Part shown: one piece after another, positions 9,393 through 17,440 of the stretch
Layout: every line of letters starts with the position of its first letter
How positions within the stretch are numbered: position 1 is the stretch's first letter
Assembly (NCBI GenBank): GCA_964344335.1
Contig: CAYFMW010000001.1
Coordinates: 62,001 to 126,000, forward strand
Source of the DNA: RUG11894 sp964344335
GTDB taxonomy: Bacteria; Bacillota; Clostridia; Peptostreptococcales; Anaerovoracaceae
Length of the DNA: 64,000 nt
Direction of reading: 5' to 3'
Notes under the pieces: generated by a model
Told to the model about the DNA's origin: nothing
The model's database searches: none
Seen by the model: the letters and a program-made list of their open reading frames with translations, nothing else
Position numbers and translations under genes: made by a program

Positions 9393-10637
9393 TTACTTCC
9401 TTGCTTTTCTCAGAGCGATAATTCTCTGCATTTCGTTGTTGGCTATCATAAAGCCTTCGTCGACACCCATGCCGGGCTTTGCAAGAATCTGATCGGGCTG
9501 AGTCGCCATCGCGCACTGTGCGCAAACTTGAGCCGAGCGATCCGTTTCGTTGCAGGTGCCTCCAAGATAGGCGCCGACTCCCTTTTCCTTGCAGTAGAGC
9601 ACGGCTTCTATCGAATTGCTTATGCTTCCCAGATCCGGGGTCTTAATCTGAATCATGTGACCGGCGCGATTATCCGCGAAGTACTTGATGTCCTCGAGGG
9701 TATTGCACCATTCGTCGGCCACAAGTTCGACTTCGATGCCTCTGCGGTCGAGCTCCTCGGTCAGACCCGCAAGCGCTATCATCTGAGCTTCTCTGTCCGT
9801 GTCGCAGTCCATGGGGCCCTCTATACGCAGACGGAAAGGCTTTGCGACTTCCGCGAGCTTTGCAAGATAATCCGCCATGGCTTCGTAATTAGTGTTTCCG
9901 AAGGCTGCGCCGATGGTTCCGTAGACATCGATGTGGAAGATAGGATTGTAATCCTCGCACTGTCTGTCTTTGAGCACCCTGTCCCTGAGCCAGGCGACAT
10001 ACTTTTCGAGAACTTCTCCCTTTTCGCCGAGCTTTTCGAGGTTGTTTATAAGGGCGTGCGGCAGGACATCGGCCTGCTTTATAATCATCTTGTCGGCGTT
10101 GGTGTAGCGATCGTCGCCGGACTGACAGAATATATGTATGGGCTCTTCGCTCACTTCGCAGCCGTATTCGTCGGCAACCACCTCGCACATCATGCGATGG
10201 CTCGCCTTAGCGACGGCATCGAGCAGGGCCTGAGAAACACCGTAGCGGATTGCAGTGTGGAGCTTCTTTCCGTTCACTGTCAATTCCTCCAGCTTTTCCG
10301 CGAGCTCCTTAAAGGAATCGGCCTTTTTTCCTACGAGCTTGGGCTTTATATGCTCCTCAATTACGGGGATAAAGTCGTCCGCAAGGAACAGCGGGTCTCT
10401 TCCGCCTGCGCCCGAATACTGCACTGCAGCGCAGTCGCCGTAGGCTACTTGACCGTCTTCGAGAACTATCATAACGGAGATGGATTCTCCGGGCATGCGA
10501 ACGGAGCTGAAGCCCTGCGTGGCCGGCTCTCCCTGATAGAACATGCCGTCGGGCTTTGCGCCCTTCTTTATGGCTCTCTGGTCGTCAAAGTAAAACCCTG
10601 TGCGTCCCTTAGAACAAACAACATCGATAATTTTCAT
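9393..10637 (-). CDS. mal: Methylaspartate ammonia-lyase
   Basis: The 414-residue protein belongs to the enolase-superfamily 3-methylaspartase family. It removes ammonia from threo-3-methylaspartate to give mesaconate, the second step of the methylaspartate route. Recognisable stretches are the N-terminal VVCSKGRTGFYFDDQ, the ADEWCNTLED metal and active-site region and the TPDLGSISNSIEAVLYCKE C-terminal barrel region. Length matches characterised enzymes (413 residues). It is the last gene of the glmS-glmL-glmE-mal operon, 46 bases after glmE, with a strong GGAGGAG ribosome site. Substrate assignment is firm because the mutase genes are adjacent. Confidence 0.95.
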   Translation of the reverse strand: MKIIDVVCSKGRTGFYFDDQRAIKKGAKPDGMFYQGEPATQGFSSVRMPGESISVMIVLEDGQVAYGDCAAVQYSGAGGRDPLFLADDFIPVIEEHIKPKLVGKKADSFKELAEKLEELTVNGKKLHTAIRYGVSQALLDAVAKASHRMMCEVVADEYGCEVSEEPIHIFCQSGDDRYTNADKMIIKQADVLPHALINNLEKLGEKGEVLEKYVAWLRDRVLKDRQCEDYNPIFHIDVYGTIGAAFGNTNYEAMADYLAKLAEVAKPFRLRIEGPMDCDTDREAQMIALAGLTEELDRRGIEVELVADEWCNTLEDIKYFADNRAGHMIQIKTPDLGSISNSIEAVLYCKEKGVGAYLGGTCNETDRSAQVCAQCAMATQPDQILAKPGMGVDEGFMIANNEMQRIIALRKARK

Positions 10638-10683
10638 ATTTTCCGTCTCCTCCTGTAAGTTAAATTTATATTGTTGATACCCC

Positions 10684-12135
10684 TTACTTTTTCGGGCGAC
10701 CCACGAGTCTGCCCTTGCTTATCGCATACACATCGTCGATGACCATCTGGAAGGAAGCCTCGCGCCTCTCCGACTTGGCCCTCTCCTCGATCTTGCCCCT
10801 GTGGAAATCCCTAAGATCCTTGCTGAAGGGGAGATTTCCGAGTGCCAGTATGCGGATGGCACCGTAGTTGTCCCTCGCGGGAAGCATCTTGCCCGCATTG
10901 ATTTTGCAAGGAGCAAAGGGGACATCCAGAATTCCCGCCTCGACAGCTCTGCAGGCTCCGAGGGCGATATCTCCTTCGCCCAACTCGAAGCACTTATCCA
11001 TTATGCTGCGGGTCTCTGCACGGATAATCTCCTTTTCGGCCTCGAGATCTTCGGACGCGAATTCCTGATCCTGCAGCATGGAGAGAACCTGCTTCGTGCA
11101 GCGAATTCCCGCAGCGTTGGCTTCCTTCGTGGGTATGCCCGCAGCCTCGTGCGGAGTCTTGACGATAACCTTCGTGGCTTTGGAGAGTGCCGCTGCGGCG
11201 CTTCCCCAGGCGATTACGCCGAAAGCCTTCGCCTCGTCCTGCGGAAAGCCCCCCATCCACTGATGGAATACGCTGGTTACGACGGCGTCCTCGTAGCCGC
11301 CCTTCAGAAGATACTCGCTCGTGAGTTCTTCCAGAGTCCTTATAGCCGCCACATCCTGAACCAGATTACCGCCCTGTCCGTATCCGACGGTTATGTTCTT
11401 AACCCCCTGCTCCGCAGCAAGCAGCGCCTCGATTATCGCGACTGCATGAGATATGCAGGGCGGCACCAGGGTGCCGGTCAGAGGCCCGTAGGGCTCCCTG
11501 TTTATCGAGATTCCCGCTTCCTCGTAGAGTCCTGTGAGTCTATCGACATACTGCCAGTCGCGTATCGTTCTTTCCATCGGGACATTCTTCGTGTAGGGTA
11601 GGTTATACGAGATTCCGCCTCCCTCGTAGCTCGTGAATCCGCCCGCATAGGTCACCTCCGCAAGCAGCCTCGCGTCGGGTGTGCCGTGGCGAACCTGAAC
11701 CGGCGTATGCAGCGCTTCGATTACCCTTCTGCAGGCGTGCACGCCGTGGTTGACCGCAGGAAAGCCGTTGAGCATCGAGCGTCCCTCGTGCTGGGATACC
11801 TTGATACCGTTTTCCGCTTCCTCGTAGCGATTTTGGCGGGTATAGCTGTCTATCGTCGTGGGGAGAAGATCGGCCTCTCCCGCATCCTGCAGGTGCTGCA
11901 GCAGTTCTATGTGAGCCGGCACCAGCGCCACGCCCGCGCGGGGTTGCGCAAGAGTCTGGCCTTCTTCCTTGGCCTTTACCAGTTTCTTGGAGAACTTCCT
12001 CTCTTCGGGCATGTTCTCGTGGTACTTTACAGCCTCGTCGAAATCCACATCCTTGCCTGTGGGCCAGCTCGTGAGTACCTCGGCTCTCATCTTTTGAAAA
12101 TCATCAAGAGGGATTTTCCTGTTTTGCATATCCAT
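10684..12135 (-). CDS. glmE: Glutamate mutase epsilon subunit
   Basis: The 483-residue catalytic subunit of adenosylcobalamin-dependent glutamate mutase interconverts L-glutamate and threo-3-methylaspartate. The family length is 483 residues. Typical regions include the glutamate-binding RHGTPDARLLAEVTYAGG stretch and YGQGGNLVQDVAAIRTL. It works as an epsilon2/sigma2 complex with GlmS, which contributes the B12-binding domain. The ATG at 12135 overlaps the 3' end of glmL by 32 bases. A second in-frame ATG at 12129 is also possible. The overlap suggests translational coupling. Confidence 0.95.
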   Translation of the reverse strand: MDMQNRKIPLDDFQKMRAEVLTSWPTGKDVDFDEAVKYHENMPEERKFSKKLVKAKEEGQTLAQPRAGVALVPAHIELLQHLQDAGEADLLPTTIDSYTRQNRYEEAENGIKVSQHEGRSMLNGFPAVNHGVHACRRVIEALHTPVQVRHGTPDARLLAEVTYAGGFTSYEGGGISYNLPYTKNVPMERTIRDWQYVDRLTGLYEEAGISINREPYGPLTGTLVPPCISHAVAIIEALLAAEQGVKNITVGYGQGGNLVQDVAAIRTLEELTSEYLLKGGYEDAVVTSVFHQWMGGFPQDEAKAFGVIAWGSAAAALSKATKVIVKTPHEAAGIPTKEANAAGIRCTKQVLSMLQDQEFASEDLEAEKEIIRAETRSIMDKCFELGEGDIALGACRAVEAGILDVPFAPCKINAGKMLPARDNYGAIRILALGNLPFSKDLRDFHRGKIEERAKSERREASFQMVIDDVYAISKGRLVGRPKK

Positions 12136-13507
12136 CTTCCTTAAGCTCCTTCTTCAATATTCTCAGGGCGATATCGGGCTCATACTGCGACAGCAGTCCC
12201 ATCGCCGTCAATATGTAGCTCCTGTCCACCCACACCTTCGCATCCTTGGGCCTAAGAGAGTATGGGTCCTTAGGGTCCCATAGGGCCGCGGAGGCTATAT
12301 CCGTAGTCTTTATGCTGTTAATAAGTGATCCCCCCGTCACCACTATCTGATGTATATTCCTCAGATCCTTGCCCGTCTGCATGTATACTCGTCCGTGCAT
12401 CGTATAGACTTCCTCGAACTTGCCCGCATGGCGGGTTACGGCGGTCTTGATGGCGCCGCTTGCGAGAGCGAAGTCCAGATTTCTCATCTCGTCGTCCGCG
12501 GGGATAAGCTCCGTGTGCCTGGATAGAAGATCTATCAGTTCCTCGCAGCGCTCGGGTTTTATTCCGCTGAGCTTTGAAATGTAGCTTATACCGACGGCAT
12601 CCAGTATGCCGTGGATGCTGTAGCGCATTCCGATGTCTCCTTCGACGGTGCGCTTCACATGCGGTTCGGGAAGTCCCTTGTACACGGTCTGGTCATCCGT
12701 CGGCATGCCCTCACAGACCGAGTAGATGTCCGTGGTCGCGCCGCCCACATCCATGGCCAGAAGTTCGCCTATGCCCGGTTCATTCTCGCTGCCGTCCGAG
12801 AGAAGTTTTACGGCTTCCAGAACGGCGGAGGGGGTGGGCATAGCGATATTGTCCATCAGTTCCTGCGCCTTCGTGTAGCCCTTTGCCTCGATTATGCGCT
12901 TTAAGAAAATTTCTCTAATCTTCTTTTGTATGGGAACTATGTTCAGTTCTCCGAAGCGCGGCATAACATTTTCGCAGACATGGATTTCGCGGCCTTCGAG
13001 CCTTCGCCGGCATTCAGCTACGGCGCTGCGGTTGCCGGCTATGACGATTGGGAAATCCGTCTTGCAAGTTGCGAGCATTCCGGCGTTGTGTATTATGCAC
13101 TCCTTGTTTCCTCCGTCGGTTCCGCCGACCAGGAGAAATATATCGGGGTGCTCTTTATCGATGTCCTCTATGTCGTCTTCGGTGAGTTCAAAGGAGTACA
13201 CGGCGCGCAGTTTGGCTCCCGCTCCGAGCGATGCGAGTTTCGCCGCCTCGGCTGTAAGCTCCGGGACCAGGCCGCTGGCTATCATTCGCAGTCCTCCCGC
13301 AGCCGACGAGCAGGCGTAGCGTGCCGTAAAATCGAGGTCGCCGACTCTCGTCTTAAGCATCCTGACCGCCTTGTCCAGTCCCACGCCTATATCGGTCTGC
13401 ACCGTCGTCCAGGACTGAGCCGTCCCGAGAAGCTCTTCGCTGTCCAAATCCACGGCCGCGACTTTCGTATATGTACTTCCGAAGTCAACTAATAGTACGG
13501 GTTTCAT
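12104..13507 (-). CDS. glmL: Glutamate mutase reactivating factor (MutL/GlmL)
   Basis: The 467-residue protein is an actin/Hsp70-type ATPase. Phosphate-1 motif LLVDFGSTYTK is at residues 5-15, and the second phosphate and adenosine motifs are seen at LLVGGTDGGNKE and LLAMDVGGATTDIYSV. Proteins of this family exchange damaged cobalamin from glutamate mutase for fresh coenzyme, and the gene often sits between glmS and glmE, as here. It starts 5 bases after glmS and overlaps glmE at its end, so all three should be made together. It should not be confused with the mismatch-repair MutL. Confidence 0.94.
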   Translation of the reverse strand: MKPVLLVDFGSTYTKVAAVDLDSEELLGTAQSWTTVQTDIGVGLDKAVRMLKTRVGDLDFTARYACSSAAGGLRMIASGLVPELTAEAAKLASLGAGAKLRAVYSFELTEDDIEDIDKEHPDIFLLVGGTDGGNKECIIHNAGMLATCKTDFPIVIAGNRSAVAECRRRLEGREIHVCENVMPRFGELNIVPIQKKIREIFLKRIIEAKGYTKAQELMDNIAMPTPSAVLEAVKLLSDGSENEPGIGELLAMDVGGATTDIYSVCEGMPTDDQTVYKGLPEPHVKRTVEGDIGMRYSIHGILDAVGISYISKLSGIKPERCEELIDLLSRHTELIPADDEMRNLDFALASGAIKTAVTRHAGKFEEVYTMHGRVYMQTGKDLRNIHQIVVTGGSLINSIKTTDIASAALWDPKDPYSLRPKDAKVWVDRSYILTAMGLLSQYEPDIALRILKKELKEDGYAKQENPS

Positions 13508-13512
13508 GGCTC

Positions 13513-13926
13513 TTACTCCATGTTTAGGTCTTCCTTGAGCGCGGCCACCGTTACCAGCGGATCGGTGCCGGGCGGGAAGGCCCTGTCGAAGCCCATATCC
13601 TTAAAGCGCTTTTCAACATCAGAGAATTCGTGTTTACCTATTACGATGTTTCCGCCCGCGTACAGGAGTACATCCTTCAGTCCGGCTTCATCGCACTTCT
13701 CCCGCAGGCCCCGGCAATCCAGTTCGCCCTGGCCGTAGAGGGAGGATACCAGTATGGCGTCGGCGTTCGTCTCGATGGCCGCCGCGATAAACTCCTCCTG
13801 GCTGACCATAACGCCGAGGTTGACGACATTGAATCCCGCATCCTGGAAGATGAGGTTCATTATCGAAATTCCCACAGCGTGCACATCCGCGCCGATAACG
13901 CCTATCACCAGCGTTTTCTTTTCCAT
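13513..13926 (-). CDS. glmS: Glutamate mutase sigma subunit, B12-binding
   Basis: This 137-residue cobalamin-binding subunit has the diagnostic D14-x-H16-x-x-G19 motif (GADVHAVG) in which His16 coordinates cobalt, followed by the SSLYGQGELDC and YAGGNIVIG nucleotide-tail pocket. The start at 13926 is chosen over an in-frame ATG at 13977 because it gives the family's exact length and sits directly after GGAAGGAAGA. It is the first gene of the glmS-L-E-mal operon, divergent from the GntR regulator. Confidence 0.95.
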   Translation of the reverse strand: MEKKTLVIGVIGADVHAVGISIMNLIFQDAGFNVVNLGVMVSQEEFIAAAIETNADAILVSSLYGQGELDCRGLREKCDEAGLKDVLLYAGGNIVIGKHEFSDVEKRFKDMGFDRAFPPGTDPLVTVAALKEDLNME

Positions 13927-14072
13927 TCTTCCTTCCACCTGTTCCTCATATGAATTTGCTGAAACCTTCGTCCTCACGGAGATGCTCCGAAGTTCCGAAA
14001 GTTTCGACTGCCCTCAAACAATTTTTAACGACCGAAAATCGGCCGCTTTCAAAATTTTCTGAAAAGGCGAAT

Positions 14073-14086
14073 TTGTACTATATCAA
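14073..14086. promoter_or_regulatory. Possible regulator site 1 in the glm/gntR spacer
   Basis: TTGTACTATATCAA is a near-palindrome that overlaps the likely transcription start of the glm operon. It shares the TTGTAC half-site with the sequence at 14213-14227. Confidence 0.3.
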
Positions 14087-14087
14087 T

Positions 14088-14116
14088 ATCCTAAATTGTT
14101 ATATAATAAATTGCAA
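14088..14116 (-). promoter_or_regulatory. Possible promoter of the glm operon
   Basis: On the minus strand TTGCAA (14116-14111) and TAGGAT (14093-14088) are separated by 17 bases, a moderate match to a vegetative promoter. It would leave a leader of about 155 bases before glmS. Confidence 0.35.
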
Positions 14117-14212
14117 GAGACAAAAGCGGCGAAGGGCACAAAAAAGTTTGAAAAATGTAAAGTCAGCATATAAAAGCACTTTTGAATGGTGACATGCGGA
14201 CAATTAAAACAA

Positions 14213-14227
14213 TTGTACCTGATACAA
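14213..14227. promoter_or_regulatory. Possible regulator site 2 upstream of gntR
   Basis: TTGTACCTGATACAA has TTGTA and TACAA as inverted arms with a 5-base spacer, just before the gntR ribosome site. An overlapping inverted repeat (ACAATT / AATTGT) lies at 14200-14216. Binding by the adjacent GntR protein is inference. Confidence 0.35.
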
Positions 14228-14236
14228 GGAGATATC

Positions 14237-15208
14237 ATGAATATCAAAATTGACACTGAACTGAGCCTCCCGATTTACAGACAGATTTCCAACAGCATCA
14301 CCGCGGACATAAAGAGCGGGCAGATGCAGGCCGGTACAAAGCTCCCGACCGTTAGAGAGCTTGCGGACAGCCTCAATGTGGCCAGAGGTACGGTAAAGAG
14401 GGCTTACGACGAGTTGGAAAAGAGCGGGATAATAAGTAAGTCAAGAGGCCGGGGCAGCTTCGTTTCGCATACGGAACAGAGCAGCGAGAGCAGAAAAGAG
14501 AAGGCCATGCAGGCCATCGACGGCATGCTCGACACCCTGGAGAGCCTTAAGTTCAGCCCCGGGGAGGTTTCAATATTTCTCGATCTTAAAATGCGCCAGC
14601 GCGTTCAGCGCGACTATGTTGTCAGCATCGCTGCGGTTGAATGCTGCATAGAGACTCAGTTGATGCTGCGGCAGAGCCTGCAGAAGCTCGAGGGCGTGGA
14701 TGTGCTTAAGAGCGATCTCTACGAGATGCTTGCGGACCCGGAGACCTTCCACGGAAGCACGGACCTGGTGGTTACCAGCAGCTCTCATTTCGAGCAGGTT
14801 GCGCCGCTTGCCCCCTCGGGCAAGGTGATGCAGGCAGCCATGGAGCTCACTCCGGCGAGCATCGCTGCCATTTCCAGGCTGGGGCGCGGCAGGATAGGAG
14901 TGCTCGCAAGGAGCGAAAAGTTCGCGGCTCTTGCGGCGTCGGCGCTGGGGAAGTACGCATCCTCGGCTCAAGTTGTGGTAAGCAAGGTTACAGGGGACGG
15001 AAGTCCTCTGGATGCATTGCTGGGCAATATAGATATACTGGCGCTGCCCGCCGGCTTTTATAATATCTGCAGCGCGCGGGACGAACAGCTGATAAAATCC
15101 TTTGCGCGCGAGCACAGCGTAGTGGAGATAGCCTACCGGGTAGACGAGGGCTCCATGCTCTACATAAGCGGCCAGGTAAAAGCCCTGCAGCTTAGGAAGC
15201 GCAGGTAG
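14237..15208 (+). CDS. GntR family transcriptional regulator
   Basis: The 323-residue regulator has an N-terminal GntR winged helix (residues about 8-80: LPIYRQISNSITADIKSGQMQAGTKLPTVRELADSLNVARGTVKRAYDELEKSGII). The C-terminal region is not the usual aminotransferase domain of MocR proteins. It resembles a periplasmic-binding-like or YtrA-extended effector domain, with no family named here. The start at 14237 follows AAGGAG and replaces an upstream in-frame ATG at 14186. It is divergent from the glutamate mutase operon, so it is the best candidate for its regulator, perhaps sensing glutamate or a pathway intermediate. That is inference. Confidence 0.85.
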   Translation: MNIKIDTELSLPIYRQISNSITADIKSGQMQAGTKLPTVRELADSLNVARGTVKRAYDELEKSGIISKSRGRGSFVSHTEQSSESRKEKAMQAIDGMLDTLESLKFSPGEVSIFLDLKMRQRVQRDYVVSIAAVECCIETQLMLRQSLQKLEGVDVLKSDLYEMLADPETFHGSTDLVVTSSSHFEQVAPLAPSGKVMQAAMELTPASIAAISRLGRGRIGVLARSEKFAALAASALGKYASSAQVVVSKVTGDGSPLDALLGNIDILALPAGFYNICSARDEQLIKSFAREHSVVEIAYRVDEGSMLYISGQVKALQLRKRR

Positions 15209-15561
15209 CCGTAGCTACTGGACTTGGAAATTACTTCAGCCGTTTAATTTGTTTTACGGAGAAAAACAGAGTAATGAATTAATGAACGCGAAACAATGCA
15301 AGAAGTTTATAGTAAAGGGCATGATAAACCCTTGATGATTATAGGGTTTTGAACATAGTAGGAACTATTTAAAGACAGATAATGTTTAATAAGCAGTACT
15401 CGTGATACAAAAACAAGCCGATGATGCGGGCATTTAGCTTTTAATCATCGGCTTTGTATTTCAGCGGTTTTCGATATTTGAGAACAGGGATAATATTCTA
15501 TTGCAAATTAACCAATTTTTCCCCTAGCACTTAGTTTAGAAAAAGTGAAAATATTTTAAAG
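15209..15561. other. Gene-poor stretch after gntR
   Basis: These 353 bases are AT-rich, with no credible frame on either strand. The only structure seen is the hairpin at 15415-15455. Confidence 0.5.
15415..15455 (+). terminator. Hairpin, possible terminator
   Basis: AAGCCGATGAT pairs with ATCATCGGCTT across a 19-base loop. It lies about 200 bases after gntR and could serve either strand. Confidence 0.5.
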
Positions 15562-15906
15562 TCAGTTCTTCTTGCTATCTTGAAAGCTCTGGTTCCTTTT
15601 GTGTCGTAGAATTCCGAACAGGCAAGGTGCGATATATAAGAATATTATAAGAAGAATAAAGCTGACACTGGCGCCAAAACCTGCGCCGTTTAGAATAGCT
15701 GTAGCAATGTTGTAAACTGCGTCTCCGGCCACGGGAACCATAACCATAATTCCACCTTCCGCCCAGCCGCTCAAAACACCCATTATGCCAGTAGCGGATA
15801 GAATTGCACCGACGACCATGCCAAAGGCTAGGAGCCATGGAACAGAAATCTTTCCTTTCGTTATACGGAAGAGGAATTGCCAGATACTCTTGAGGTGCCT
15901 CCTCAC
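15562..15906 (-). CDS. Small membrane protein, possibly a gene fragment
   Basis: The 114-residue frame has three strongly hydrophobic segments (about residues 23-45, 50-65 and 76-97) and a charged tail (RHKRNQSFQDSKKN). No family is recognised. It begins inside a region whose other frame encodes a remnant of a dehydrogenase, so this frame may be the surviving 3' part of a larger membrane-protein gene joined to the remnant by a deletion. No clear ribosome site precedes the ATG apart from AGTGAGGAGG overlapping it. Confidence 0.4.
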   Translation of the reverse strand: MRRHLKSIWQFLFRITKGKISVPWLLAFGMVVGAILSATGIMGVLSGWAEGGIMVMVPVAGDAVYNIATAILNGAGFGASVSFILLIIFLYIAPCLFGILRHKRNQSFQDSKKN

Positions 15907-16072
15907 TTTTAACCACTTCTACTAAGGGGATTAATTGAGGGGGTGAGTACCAATGGCAAATGAGTTGCTGAGGCAACAAATTTTTAGGTACGATTTCGAA
16001 TATGTTCAATGCCGAAGTGTTGGAAGCTACAATAACATCGTCCAACAAAAGATTTGCCAGTTCGATATATAA
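15887..16072 (-). pseudogene. Remnant of a 3-hydroxyacyl-CoA dehydrogenase family gene
   Basis: On the minus strand this segment encodes a stretch containing DDVIVASNTSALNIFEIVP and HWYSPPQLIPLVEVV. That is the central part of the NAD-binding domain of 3-hydroxyacyl-CoA/carnitine dehydrogenase-type proteins (SNTSxLxIxEI and PLVEVV motifs). The Rossmann GxGxxG start and the C-terminal domain are missing. The surrounding frame continues on both sides with sequence of no recognisable family, so only about 60 codons survive. It is likely a deletion remnant. Confidence 0.6.
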
Positions 16073-16225
16073 CGCTTCCTTATGAAGTGTATTTCGTTCG
16101 ATCCTCTGTTTGTTGGAGTTGGAGTATCTATGGCTCTTTGTATACTTGGGTGGTTTGCAAATAATAATTATAAGCAACCAAAAGCAGAATGACCTCATAT
16201 TTATTATGAATTGATTAGTAGTCAA

Positions 16226-16395
16226 AAATTACAATCTACAATATAATATTCAAAATAAAGAGTATTGACTTTCAAACACAGGTAAATACGACCCAAGAGA
16301 TCTGTTCACATTTAGAAAAGGTAATTTAAGTTGGGAGGTATTGAAGCTTTTACAATTCATAATTCGCCGCTGAAGGCGGCGGAACGGAGGTAAAG
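16226..16395. other. Spacer before bcp
   Basis: An AT-rich stretch with a TTGACT at 16266 but no matching downstream box at the right distance. Nothing else was seen. Confidence 0.35.
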
Positions 16396-16854
16396 ATGTT
16401 AAAAGAAGGAACCAAGGCGCCGGATTTTGCGCTCAAGGACAAGGATGGCAACACGGTAAAGCTGTCGGATTTTGCGGGAAAGAAAGTCGTTGTGTATTTT
16501 TATCCGAAGGACAATACGCCCGGCTGTACCAGGCAGGCCTGCGCATTTGCCGGAGTTTACGATGTCTATAAAGAAGCAGGAGTGGAAGTGATCGGCATAA
16601 GCAAGGACTCGGAAGCTTCTCACCGCAAGTTCGCCGATAAATATGAACTCCCCTTCCTGCTTCTATCCGACCCGGAATTGGAAGCCATCAAGGCTTACGA
16701 TGTGTGGCAGGAAAAGAATATGTACGGCAAGAAGACAATGGGAGTCGTCCGCAGCACTTACATCGTCGACGAAAGCGGCATAATAGAAAAAGCGATGCCG
16801 AAAGTAAAGCCCGACACAAATGCTGCGGAAATACTGGAATATCTGGGATTATAA
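16396..16854 (+). CDS. bcp: Thiol peroxidase, Bcp/PrxQ-type peroxiredoxin
   Basis: This 152-residue thioredoxin-fold peroxidase reduces hydroperoxides. The peroxidatic Cys44 and resolving Cys49 lie in TPGCTRQACAF, the five-residue spacing of the PrxQ/Bcp class. The domain starts EGTKAPDFALKDKDGNTVKLSDF and the length is typical. Some clostridial relatives use selenocysteine at the active site; this one has an ordinary cysteine codon there. It sits alone with GGAGG 8 bases upstream, tail-to-tail with a lipoprotein gene. Confidence 0.93.
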   Translation: MLKEGTKAPDFALKDKDGNTVKLSDFAGKKVVVYFYPKDNTPGCTRQACAFAGVYDVYKEAGVEVIGISKDSEASHRKFADKYELPFLLLSDPELEAIKAYDVWQEKNMYGKKTMGVVRSTYIVDESGIIEKAMPKVKPDTNAAEILEYLGL

Positions 16855-16857
16855 ATC

Positions 16858-17358
16858 TTAGAGATTTTTTGACAGATACTCTATGGAGATAACCTTATCC
16901 TGGGAGATTATGAAATGCAGGGTGCAGTTGCCCTTGTGGTATTTGACACCGCCCATATGCTCTTCACCTTTCCCGTAAAGTTCCTCCACTTGAGCTTTGC
17001 TGCAACCGATGTAGGCACCCTCCGGGGTGCTTACGCTGTCGTCGGTGAGGGTGATGCAGCTTATAAGATCGCGATCCGCTTCGGGACGGGTTGTAATAAC
17101 GAAGCTCGCGTAGGTGTAGACCTTGTCCTGACCGTCGAAGGCGCAGGAATCGGCTCCGTAGTATTTAACCGGTTCGCCCAGCCTCTCAAAAACCGGGTCC
17201 ATATCCATGTCCACCGTTATGTTGTATCCGTCTTCGGCTTCGAAGACGAATTCGTCGACCTCCTTGGCAACATCTGCGGCAGGCTTATCGCCGCCTCCGC
17301 ATGCGCCCAGGGTCAGCATCAATATCAGTGTGATAATCAGGAATATCTTGCTTTTCAT
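16858..17358 (-). CDS. Predicted lipoprotein of unknown function
   Basis: The 166-residue product has a lipoprotein signal (KSKIFLIITLILMLTLGAC, lipobox LGAC) and a mature domain of about 145 residues. The start at 17358 gives a proper signal peptide; an upstream in-frame ATG at 17394 would add 12 residues. The C-terminal half contains TPEGAYIGCSKAQVEELYGKGE, which resembles TPQGVHVGSTDAELLAKYPEAE in the lipoprotein at 58498-59742, so the two share a domain. The function is not known. It should be anchored to the outer face of the membrane. Confidence 0.7.
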   Translation of the reverse strand: MKSKIFLIITLILMLTLGACGGGDKPAADVAKEVDEFVFEAEDGYNITVDMDMDPVFERLGEPVKYYGADSCAFDGQDKVYTYASFVITTRPEADRDLISCITLTDDSVSTPEGAYIGCSKAQVEELYGKGEEHMGGVKYHKGNCTLHFIISQDKVISIEYLSKNL

Positions 17359-17440
17359 CTGTTCTTTGCCTTTCTTCGGAAAGTTTATCTTCAATAGCCT
17401 CTATACGCCTATCGGGTATATAAATTTATGCTTAACATAA

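Noticed and set aside
9528..10658. 376-residue plus-strand frame over mal
   Set aside because: It is the opposite-strand shadow of a clearly coding mal gene and has no family match or ribosome site.
12926..13492. 188-residue plus-strand frame over glmL
   Set aside because: Antisense shadow of glmL with no protein-like composition of its own.
15575..16225. 216-residue minus-strand frame as one intact protein
   Set aside because: Only residues about 52-113 resemble a known family; the C-terminal part is an Arg/Ser/Tyr-rich shadow of the overlapping membrane-protein frame.
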